This document shows, in pieces, positions 57,635-64,000 of a DNA stretch of 64,000 bases. The position numbers and the translations under genes are program-made. The stretch's first letter is position 1. Every line of letters begins with the position of its first letter. The stretch is from Planctomycetota bacterium (GTDB taxonomy: Bacteria; Planctomycetota; SZUA-567). The notes below the pieces were generated by a model. It saw nothing but the letters and a program-made list of their open reading frames with translations. It searched no databases and was not told the origin of the DNA. Location: contig JAGUZQ010000060.1 in assembly GCA_020060765.1 (NCBI GenBank), positions 80,450 to 144,449 on the forward strand, written 5' to 3'.

Positions 57635-58405
57635 TTAGACAGGCTTCGCCAATACAAACAGGCCGCGGCGTAGGAAGGCAGGAATCAATCGCTTCAGGAA
57701 ATTAGGCAAAACATTGGAGCCATATCGGGAATCCACTTCCCAGGAAGACCCTTCAAACCGGATCACTTCATATCCGGCCAATGCCAATAATTCGCTCATT
57801 TCTTCTCTGGTGTACTCCCGGACATGGCCTTTCAGTCCTGCACCGCAGATATCCTGGCCGACCGGATAGCTCCAGCAGGAGCGTCCGAACAAGGAAAATG
57901 ATATCCTGGCTCTCAGATGCGCCTGGTTGGGGGTGCTCAGGAACAGAACGCCGTGCGGAGGCAAATGCTGTTTCAGCCGAACCAGCAGGCTGACCGGATC
58001 GCAAAGGTGCTCGATTACCTCGGTAAGCGTGATCAGGTCGTAAACTGCGTCCGGCTCAGACAGGATTTTTTCGTTAAGGTCTGCCTGGAAAACACGAATC
58101 CCGTGTTCTTTCAGAAAACTTTCAAACTGCGTAGAAGTATGATAGCTGACCAGATCGACATGGTCGATCAGATATTTATGATACAGTACCGACAGATAGC
58201 CGGGAAATCCGCCCACGTCCAGAATGCTTTTTACGTTCTCGCAAAACGGCGCCAGGAACTCCAGCGTATCCCGATAACGACCTACGTCGCGAGCCATGTT
58301 TGTTTCATGCCATAAATCCTGATCCTCAACCTTTTCCGGAGAAGCCGCATAATATTCCTTGACTTCATCAAATAACCCAGTCAGCGAGGGCAGGGGCTTT
58401 TTCAT
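57635..58405 (-). CDS. class I SAM-dependent methyltransferase (Methyltransf_23-like)
   Basis: 256 residues. Motif I ILDVGGFPGYLSVLYHKY, motif IV LITLTEVIEHLCDPVSLL, then GVLFLSTPNQAHLRARISFS and HVREYTREEMSELLALAGYEV, the typical layout of lipid/sugar O-methyltransferases of the UbiG-like group. The C-terminal 45 residues are hydrophobic and basic (NFLKRLIPAFLRRGLFVLAKP), which may touch the membrane. AAGGAAT precedes the ATG. A stand-alone gene with its own promoter. The substrate is unknown; cell-surface glycan modification is plausible in this context. Confidence 0.8.
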   Translation of the reverse strand: MKKPLPSLTGLFDEVKEYYAASPEKVEDQDLWHETNMARDVGRYRDTLEFLAPFCENVKSILDVGGFPGYLSVLYHKYLIDHVDLVSYHTSTQFESFLKEHGIRVFQADLNEKILSEPDAVYDLITLTEVIEHLCDPVSLLVRLKQHLPPHGVLFLSTPNQAHLRARISFSLFGRSCWSYPVGQDICGAGLKGHVREYTREEMSELLALAGYEVIRFEGSSWEVDSRYGSNVLPNFLKRLIPAFLRRGLFVLAKPV

Positions 58406-58470
58406 TGCGATTCCTTAATAGGATAAAAGATTTTGGAGCATAAGGAGATCAAAATCCAACATATGAGAAA

Positions 58471-58499
58471 ATGATATAAATACCTCCCTTCGATAGCAA
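58471..58499 (-). promoter_or_regulatory. promoter of the methyltransferase gene
   Basis: Minus strand: TTGCTA (58499-58494), 17-base spacer, TATCAT (58476-58471). About 65 bases before the ATG at 58405. Confidence 0.5.
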
Positions 58500-58518
58500 G
58501 GAAAACATATATATGAGC

Positions 58519-58546
58519 TTGACGATGATTTTCAAAAGCCTATACT
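58519..58546 (+). promoter_or_regulatory. promoter of the aroB-containing operon
   Basis: TTGACG (58519-58524), 16-base spacer, TATACT (58541-58546); start near 58553, about 80 bases before the first ATG (58632). It is back to back with the methyltransferase promoter. Confidence 0.6.
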
Positions 58547-58631
58547 GAACCTTTGGCCTATTGCAGTCGTTTGAATAAAAGGAAGTTCTGTTCATTCGCG
58601 ACGGCAACCGATATTCCGGGAGAGAGGTTTT

Positions 58632-60206
58632 ATGTCAGTGATATCCGACCCGACCAAGGGCGACCCCAAGGCCAGGCTGATTTTCCTCTGCATTCTGCTG
58701 GCGTTGGTCTGGGCGGCGATGTACCAGCAATACCAGAGCAACCTGCCGAAAAAAGTCTCCTATTCCCCCGGCAGGCAGAAAATGATCGCCTCCGACGACG
58801 GCGCCACTCCGGACGACCCGATGCCTGGCGTCGAGGCCAGCAAAACCATGACCGAGGATCATATTATATCCGTTGTCAACCGCGATGACCGGGACGAACG
58901 CACCGCGCAGGATTTGAAAAAGATCGGCTTTGCCGTCAAGGAAGGCTTTCCCTGGCTGAAGGCGCGCAGCCACGAGGAACTGGCGGCTTTGGCGATGAGC
59001 CGCGGAAGGTGGAGCTATTACAAGGTCATGCGCGAACCCGACCGCTGGCGCCTGCAGATGGTTCACGTCTACGGAATTCTGGCCGACAAGCGGATCGAGG
59101 AATTTCCCGACATGCCGGTGGGTCTGCGCAAGCTTTTCCGGCTCACGCTTTACGACGTCGACGAGCAGGTTTTTTACACCGTGCTGACTCCGCAGATGCC
59201 GGAAGCGGCCAAGGCGATGGAAAATCTCAACGAAAGTTCCTACCTCGCGTGCGAAGGCATGTTTATCATGCGTTTTCCCTATGTCTCTATTATAGGCTGG
59301 AAACGGACGCCCCTGTTTTTCGCCAAGTGCGCCTACCTCGCGCGCGAGCCGGAGACCCCGCCGCTGCTGCTGGACGAGCGGGGCGATCCGGGCGGAACCT
59401 ACGAGGAGATCAGGCCGGTGCGCGTGGTGCAGCGCCTGAATCCGGACGTTATCAGCGACGACCGCATGTTCGTCATTCCCAAGAACGAAACCGGGTACAG
59501 CTACACCGGCCCCGGCGGGTTGAGGCATGAGGCGAGCAACCTGCGCGAAATCGCCGTACCGCTCATGCACACGTTCGAGTACGTACATAAGTTTTCCGAT
59601 GAGGAACTGAAGCAGGCGGTCAATCCCGCCCTGAATTATCGGGCGCTGACGGGTGGCAACCAGGCGGATAAGTGGATGCGCGGACAGGTGACGAAATTCG
59701 AGGGCGCGGTGGGCGGCGACGTACAGACCATGCGCTTTCCCGCCGATCCGGCACAGAATCCCTCGCAGATTACCCGCATTCACATTCTCACCGGCATAGA
59801 CCTGCGCCTGAAAGGCTTCGATTGTTCCTGGGGACTGGCGACACTGAACCTGCCTCCCGACCTGCGCGAGGGCGATCTGATCGAGGCGGAAGGGGTTTTT
59901 CTGAAAATCTATCCCTACCTTACGACAGAGAGGAAATGGCACTGGGCGCCGTTGATCGTCTGCAAGAACGTCAGGCGCATTCCCCGGGAAAAACCATCGC
60001 TGGCGGCTTATCTGGCGGTGGTGGCAATCCTGGGAAGCGCATTCATCCTCCTTTACCGCGCTTCCCGTCGGGACAGCGCGCGCATGGAGCAGGAAAGGAA
60101 GCGTATTGCCGACAAGCGCGTCGCCATTCAGAAGAAACGGCGCGACGACGTCCAAGGCGCAAAATCTGACGGGGAAAAATCCGAAACAACAGAAAGTGAA
60201 ATTTAG
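58632..60206 (+). CDS. two-helix membrane protein of unknown function
   Basis: 524 residues with GGGAGAGAGG ahead. A membrane helix near the N-terminus (about 16-33, LIFLCILLALVWAAMYQQY) and one near the C-terminus (about 458-477, LAAYLAVVAILGSAFILLY) enclose a large, probably periplasmic, part with no recognisable domain (for example WSYYKVMREPDRWRLQMVHVYGIL; TPQMPEAAKAMENLNESSYLACEGMFIMRFPY; LATLNLPPDLREGDLIEAEGVFLKIYPYL, which is OB-like). The cytoplasmic tail is Lys/Arg/Glu-rich. It is the first gene of an operon with aroB and a BatA-like protein; it may belong with the latter. Confidence 0.75.
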   Translation: MSVISDPTKGDPKARLIFLCILLALVWAAMYQQYQSNLPKKVSYSPGRQKMIASDDGATPDDPMPGVEASKTMTEDHIISVVNRDDRDERTAQDLKKIGFAVKEGFPWLKARSHEELAALAMSRGRWSYYKVMREPDRWRLQMVHVYGILADKRIEEFPDMPVGLRKLFRLTLYDVDEQVFYTVLTPQMPEAAKAMENLNESSYLACEGMFIMRFPYVSIIGWKRTPLFFAKCAYLAREPETPPLLLDERGDPGGTYEEIRPVRVVQRLNPDVISDDRMFVIPKNETGYSYTGPGGLRHEASNLREIAVPLMHTFEYVHKFSDEELKQAVNPALNYRALTGGNQADKWMRGQVTKFEGAVGGDVQTMRFPADPAQNPSQITRIHILTGIDLRLKGFDCSWGLATLNLPPDLREGDLIEAEGVFLKIYPYLTTERKWHWAPLIVCKNVRRIPREKPSLAAYLAVVAILGSAFILLYRASRRDSARMEQERKRIADKRVAIQKKRRDDVQGAKSDGEKSETTESEI

Positions 60207-60207
60207 A

Positions 60208-61287
60208 ATGGCGACAGTCAGGATTGACTTCGGGGACAGGGGTTACGAAATCACGATAGAGCCGGGCGCGCTTTCCCTCGCGGCGGAAAAAATCACGCGG
60301 GAGTTGTCACCCTCCCGGGTGGCGGTTATCGCTGACGCGAACGTGTCCCGCCTGTACGGAGAAAAACTGGCGGCGGATTTGCGCGCGACCGGTTCGGAAG
60401 CGTTCCTTCTGCCGTTTCCGGCCGGGGAGAACTCTAAACGCCTGGAGCAGTTGTCATTGCTGTACGACCAACTGTTCGAACACGGGCTTGACCGGAAAAG
60501 CGTCATTGTCGCTCTTGGCGGGGGAGTGACCGGCGACCTGGCGGGTTTCGTCGCCGCCACCTTCATGCGCGGCGTGCGCTTCGTGCAGATACCGACTTCC
60601 CTGCTGGCGCAGGTGGATTCCTCCAGCGGGGGCAAGACTGGCGTCAATCATCCCCTCGGGAAAAACCTGATCGGCTCGTTCCACCAGCCATCGATGGTAA
60701 TCGCCGATCCGGAGACTCTCCGCACGCTCCCGAAAGAGGAACTGCTGTCGGGGCTGGCGGAGGTGGTGAAACACGGCGTGATCCGGGATGAAAAATATTT
60801 TGCTCTGATCGAGGAAAAAGCGGAGAATATTCTAGCCTTGGACATGGAGGCGCTGACCCAGGTGGTCGACGGTTCCTGCCGGATCAAGGGCGCGGTCGTG
60901 GCTCAGGACGAGCGCGAAGGCGGCGTGCGCGCGTTGCTTAATTTCGGCCACACCTTCGGCCACGCCTACGAGACGTTGAGTGGCTTTGCAATCCGCCACG
61001 GCGAAGCGGTGGCGATCGGCATGATCGCCGCTTGCCGACTGGCCGAGGAAGTGACTGGTCTGGAGGAGGCGGTGCGGATGCGGCTGGCGGCGGTTCTGGG
61101 CAAGCTGGGGTTGCCGATTTCTCCTCCCGATTATCCGGCGGAGAAACTGTTAGAAGCGATGCGCGGCGACAAGAAGACCGAACGCGGCGTGATCCGCTTT
61201 GTGCTGCCGGAGAAAATCGGTTCCGCCCGGGTGGCGGCGGTTTCGGACGAGAAGGCGATCATGCGGGCTTTGCGAGCAGACGTATAA
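60208..61287 (+). CDS. aroB: 3-dehydroquinate synthase
   Basis: 359 residues from the ATG at 60208, one base after the upstream stop. Second step of the shikimate pathway: DAHP to dehydroquinate, using NAD and a metal. Features are the PAGENSKRLEQLS motif, ALGGGVTGDLAGFVAATFMRGV, IPTSLLAQVDSSSGGKTGVNHPLGKNLIGSFHQP (Ser for the usual Val in QVDSSVGGKTG), the metal-binding LAEVVKHGVI, and LNFGHTFGHAYE and IRHGEAVAIGM. Complete. Confidence 0.96.
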   Translation: MATVRIDFGDRGYEITIEPGALSLAAEKITRELSPSRVAVIADANVSRLYGEKLAADLRATGSEAFLLPFPAGENSKRLEQLSLLYDQLFEHGLDRKSVIVALGGGVTGDLAGFVAATFMRGVRFVQIPTSLLAQVDSSSGGKTGVNHPLGKNLIGSFHQPSMVIADPETLRTLPKEELLSGLAEVVKHGVIRDEKYFALIEEKAENILALDMEALTQVVDGSCRIKGAVVAQDEREGGVRALLNFGHTFGHAYETLSGFAIRHGEAVAIGMIAACRLAEEVTGLEEAVRMRLAAVLGKLGLPISPPDYPAEKLLEAMRGDKKTERGVIRFVLPEKIGSARVAAVSDEKAIMRALRADV

Positions 61288-61288
61288 T

Positions 61289-61993
61289 ATGCCTGATAAG
61301 AAAAAAATCCTGTGCATCGACGACGACGTCGATATGCGTGCCTTGCTGGAGACAGCGCTGGGCAGGTTCGGTTTTTACACGATGCTGGCCAATGATGGGC
61401 CTGCGGGGCTGCGGGTCTACCGCGAAAACCCCGATATTGCCACCATCATTCTGGACGAGATGATGCCTGGCATGAGCGGTATGGAGGTGCTGGCGGAGAT
61501 CAGGAAGGACGCCAATCCCCCGCCGGTCATCATCCTGACCGCGCGCGCCACGCGCGAGGACGTGGTCGCGGCGATCAAGGCAGGCGTAAGCGACTACCTG
61601 ACCAAACCGGTGCACCTGGGCAACCTGGTGCTGCGGATCAACACCCTGATCGAGCAGCATACGCGCAAGCACGGCGACGCGCCTGTTGAAAAAAGTCCGG
61701 CGCTCGGGTTTGACGTCAAGTTGCCGTTCACGATCGTGGACGTGTCCGAAACCGGCTGCTGCTTCGAGTCGTCTTTCGCCATTCCCGACGGTTCGATCGT
61801 CGTGCTGGAATCGGCGGAAATCAGCAAGCGGCTGGGGCTCCCCGCCGAATATATCCTGCCGGTCAGGGTCGCCAACACCAAAGCGGCGGGCAAGCGTTAC
61901 CGCATCGGCGCGCAATTCGTCGGCATGGACGAGGAAGTCTGCCTGAAACTGAGAAGCGTCTGCCGCTCCGCGGCGGGGTTCCGCCTGAAGTGA
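61289..61993 (+). CDS. response regulator with PilZ-like output domain
   Basis: 234 residues from the ATG at 61289 (frame opens earlier, within aroB). Receiver domain (1-122): ILCIDDDVDM, phospho-acceptor IILDEMMPGMSG (D near 54), VIILTARATREDV and YLTKPVHLGN. After a short linker, residues about 145-232 form a PilZ-like beta-barrel (FTIVDVSETGCCFESS; EYILPVRVANTKAAGKRYRIGAQFVGMDEEV), in which the RxxxR half of the c-di-GMP motif is not obvious, but D/N-x-S-x-x-G (DVSETG) is. Output is therefore probably by protein contact or a second messenger, not DNA binding. No kinase is adjacent. Confidence 0.85.
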   Translation: MPDKKKILCIDDDVDMRALLETALGRFGFYTMLANDGPAGLRVYRENPDIATIILDEMMPGMSGMEVLAEIRKDANPPPVIILTARATREDVVAAIKAGVSDYLTKPVHLGNLVLRINTLIEQHTRKHGDAPVEKSPALGFDVKLPFTIVDVSETGCCFESSFAIPDGSIVVLESAEISKRLGLPAEYILPVRVANTKAAGKRYRIGAQFVGMDEEVCLKLRSVCRSAAGFRLK

Positions 61994-62006
61994 CGGGGAC
62001 AAAAGC

Positions 62007-63599
62007 GTGCAGATCATTTTCGCGAATCCCGCCGGGCTGTACGGGTTGGCGCTGCTGCCATTGGCTGCATTGTTGGCTTTTCTGTCGAAACGCGAAAAAC
62101 GCCGACTGGTGGCCAGCATGATGCCGTGGCGCAAAGCGCTGGCTCTTCCCCGTCCCCGCCCGCGCCGAAATCCGCTTGACCTGGAAACTTTTTGCGCGCT
62201 GTGCCTGCCGCTGGCGGCGGCGCTGGCGCTGGCGGCTCCGGCTCTGGTCTGTCCTGGCGGGGCAAAAAACATCGCGGTCGTGGTCGACGTTTCCCCCGGC
62301 ATGTCAAGTATCGGCGTTTCCGGAAAAACCAGACTGACACTGGCGGCGGAAAAGCTGGCGGCGTTGGCGCGGGAAATGCCTGGCGCCGTTTTTACATTAT
62401 ATATGTCTTCCCGCGCGCGCCCGCTGCTGGAGCAGGCAGAAGGAGCGACAGCGGCGCAAGCGGTGGCGATGTTGGCGGAATCAGACTCAAGCCTGGCGCG
62501 GGAGACGCTGGCCTCGGCGTTGGCGCATGGAGATGCTTCGGTGATCTGGCTGAGTGACCGCCCCGCGCCTTTGTCCAGCCCGAAAGTGGCGGAAATCATT
62601 GTCGGCGAACCAGGCGTGAATTTCGCTCTCCTGTCGGCGCGGATGATTTCCCGCAATAACGCAAAAGCGCTTTTTGTCGCAGTCGCCTGTTTCTCCGATC
62701 CGGGAATAATCGAAGCGAAAAAAGCGTCCCTGTCCCTGCAACTGAGGGCTGACGGAAAACTGTTTGCCGAAAGGGAAATCTCTCTCGCCGCTAATGCCAG
62801 CGCCGGCCTGTCCTTTCCCCTGCCGCCCGATTTTTCCTGCTCCCGCCTGGACGTAAAATTAACCAGTCTGACTTACCGCGACAGCCTGCCGCTGGATGAC
62901 AGCGCCGTTCTCTATCCGTTTGCGGAGCGGGAAATCGGCGTGGATCGAAACCGCTTTCCCTGCGCCACGCTGGCGTTGGAGACAGTGGCAGAAATGACGG
63001 TAACGGAACAACCAGCGCGGTTGTTGTTTGCTGACGACGAGCCGGATCAACTGCCGGAAACGGGAATTCTGCTGCATGTTCCCGAGCGCGCCTGTTGCGG
63101 GATTATCAATCTCGGCGCGGAGGCGCGCGCCGCCAGCGCCAGATTGTCCGATACGCCTGACGGGATCGACCAGGCTTGCGTCGCGGGTTTATCCGAGTTT
63201 AGGCTGCGTCCGGCGCTGCTGCCGGAAGGGGCGCGGGTGCTGGCGGCGGCGGAAAGCGGGGGAGAGGTTGTGCCGCTGGCGGCGGTGTGGGAATGGCGCG
63301 GGAAAAAGGTCGCCTGGCTGGGCGCCGCGCCGGAGCAGTGGCAACTTCATCCCGCCTATCCATTGATGATCGCGGCATTGACGGAAAAACTTCTGCCCCC
63401 CGCCCCCCGGCTGCCGGGACAAGAGGAAAGCGACAATCGTCTGAAAGTGCAGCCGGCAGTCGGCACTCCGCCGGTTTTAACCGCCGCCGCCGAGCCGCAA
63501 CGCTACCGTCTGTCGCAAGGGCTGGCGCTGCTGGCGGCGCTGTGCGGGGCGACGCTGGCGCTAAAGGAATGGAAGCGCTGTGCGGGCGGGGCGAAATAA
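62007..63599 (+). CDS. BatA-like membrane protein with VWA-type domain
   Basis: 530 residues from a GTG. BatA N-terminal pattern: IIFANPAGLYGLALLPLAALLAFL, then a second helix (CALCLPLAAALALAAPALV, about 56-74), and a VWA-like region starting NIAVVVDVSPGMSSIGVSG (D-x-S retained, next Ser shifted), then beta-rich parts and a C-terminal helix (LSQGLALLAALCGATLAL, about 500-517). It has the layout of the VWA gene at 2.5-5.5 kb but is half as long and lacks the second VWA and amidotransferase-like parts. Last gene of the aroB operon (13-base gap). Bat proteins usually accompany MoxR ATPases and DUF58 proteins; none is in the window. Confidence 0.8.
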   Translation: MQIIFANPAGLYGLALLPLAALLAFLSKREKRRLVASMMPWRKALALPRPRPRRNPLDLETFCALCLPLAAALALAAPALVCPGGAKNIAVVVDVSPGMSSIGVSGKTRLTLAAEKLAALAREMPGAVFTLYMSSRARPLLEQAEGATAAQAVAMLAESDSSLARETLASALAHGDASVIWLSDRPAPLSSPKVAEIIVGEPGVNFALLSARMISRNNAKALFVAVACFSDPGIIEAKKASLSLQLRADGKLFAEREISLAANASAGLSFPLPPDFSCSRLDVKLTSLTYRDSLPLDDSAVLYPFAEREIGVDRNRFPCATLALETVAEMTVTEQPARLLFADDEPDQLPETGILLHVPERACCGIINLGAEARAASARLSDTPDGIDQACVAGLSEFRLRPALLPEGARVLAAAESGGEVVPLAAVWEWRGKKVAWLGAAPEQWQLHPAYPLMIAALTEKLLPPAPRLPGQEESDNRLKVQPAVGTPPVLTAAAEPQRYRLSQGLALLAALCGATLALKEWKRCAGGAK

Positions 63600-63602
63600 A
63601 AA

Positions 63603-63632
63603 CCGCCACTCCCGCTTGCGAGGGAATGACGG
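63603..63632. repeat. degenerate palindromic repeat, copy 7
   Basis: CCGCCACTCCC-GCTTGCGA-GGGAATGACGG: one hairpin of the family with mismatched left arm (CACTCCC for CATTCCC). It lies four bases after the BatA-like stop and between convergent genes, where it may act as terminator. Confidence 0.6.
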
Positions 63633-63684
63633 TTAGTAAATACATGCCACTATCATGGAAATTCTCAAAGCGCTGGACAGTAGA

Positions 63685-64000
63685 TTACAAATACGCCTTC
63701 CGGAAAACCTCGCGCAGATCCTTGGGCACAATCTCGGTTTCCAGTTCCAACTGGCGGTGTTCGTCAGACGAGCGCATGGCGGCGATGCCGACCATTTCCG
63801 CGGCGAAAGCGTCGGCGACGGTGGTGAACGGTCCGACCTTGCCCTGGATCATATTATAGAAATGTAACCCGGCGAAGGGGCCGCCGTTGTAGTGGATGCG
63901 GCCCTCGTAATTGAACTTGTATTCTTCCCGCTCCGGCAGTCCGGGTTGGTGGCGCGCCAGCGTGATCCGCCCGTCGCATCCGTGCAGCTTTTCCCGCATA
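63685..64000 (-). CDS. C-terminal part of a gene cut by the window edge, possibly a Gfo/Idh/MocA oxidoreductase
   Basis: At least 104 residues on the minus strand; its start lies beyond the right edge, and the first ATG in view (63999) is probably internal. Visible sequence includes EEYKFNYEGRIHYNGGPFAGLHFYNMIQGKVGPFTTVADAFAAEMVGIAAMRSSDEHRQL and a charged C-terminus. The end resembles the last beta-sheet and helix of Gfo/Idh/MocA-type dehydrogenases (an AAEMVGIAAMRSSDE-like closing helix), but the nucleotide-binding end is not in the window. Confidence 0.45.
   Translation of the reverse strand, partial: MREKLHGCDGRITLARHQPGLPEREEYKFNYEGRIHYNGGPFAGLHFYNMIQGKVGPFTTVADAFAAEMVGIAAMRSSDEHRQLELETEIVPKDLREVFRKAYL

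Noticed and set aside
1..64000. tRNA, rRNA, CRISPR arrays, prophage or IS transposase genes
   Set aside because: Searched by eye for TTCGAATCC-like arms, evenly spaced repeats and transposase motifs; none found. By-eye reading can miss a divergent tRNA.

Overview
The window looks like chromosomal DNA of a Gram-negative bacterium of the PVC group, most plausibly Lentisphaerota. The pointers are: a prepilin-type protein with a long leader, the methylation motif FTLVELLVVIAI and a C-terminal H-x9-DG motif; BatA/von Willebrand A type membrane proteins; a Hanks-type kinase with a large non-PASTA C-terminal region; a GH20-like/CBM9/LamG secreted protein; and a STGILPV-type peptide insertion in ppk, a pattern I recall from PVC genomes. 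These are inferences from gene content. I see no 16S rRNA, other rRNA or tRNA gene. Genes are tightly packed on both strands, often with 1-20 bp overlaps, and use ATG, GTG and TTG starts.

Layout. 0-6.5 kb: a RimK-type ligase (+), then on the minus strand a family-4 uracil-DNA glycosylase, a TrpG/PabA amidotransferase, a large VWA membrane protein broken by one frameshift, and an NHL-repeat lipoprotein. 6.6-10.1 kb: a MacAB-type ABC operon (+). 10.1-18 kb (-): polyphosphate kinase, a methyltransferase, argC, rsfS and three uncharacterised genes. 18-24 kb (-): a 1369-residue GH20-like secreted protein co-oriented with a prepilin, then an ECF sigma factor. 24.2-32 kb (+): recR, a Ser/Thr kinase fused to a periplasmic FlgT/LPP20-like region, a secreted protein with two tandem copies of an unrecognised domain and a CsgG-like third part, two related small lipoproteins (one with a peptidoglycan-binding domain), and ribF. 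32-36 kb: YgiQ (-), a small ORF, and a REC-PAS-histidine kinase (+). 36.1-36.7 kb: a gene-poor stretch with an exact consensus parS site. 36.7-41.6 kb (+): an exopolysaccharide export set (Wza, Wzz, CpsD-like, ExeA-like ATPase) ending in a good terminator. 41.6-49.7 kb: an HU protein with a folded leader, a HAD phosphatase preceded by a 36-residue basic protein, a glycosyltransferase (+), an alpha/alpha-toroid protein, nadC with a possible leader peptide, a short asparaginase and a DMT transporter. 49.6-57.3 kb (-): a translation block of trmD, rpsP, ffh, prmC, prfA, rpmE and an EF-G-like GTPase. 57.6-64 kb: a methyltransferase (-), then a plus-strand operon of a membrane protein, aroB, a REC-PilZ regulator and a second BatA-like protein, and a truncated gene at the right edge.

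Two themes recur. First, a dispersed palindromic repeat built around GTCATTCCTGC/GCAGGAATGAC with outer inverted termini occupies at least six intergenic sites and looks like a MITE family. Second, many genes are cell-envelope or surface-sensing functions. The kinase/CsgG-like/lipoprotein/peptidoglycan-binding cluster at 25.2-31.0 kb is the best candidate here for an undescribed system. The parS site suggests, but does not prove, that this segment lies in the origin-proximal part of the chromosome.
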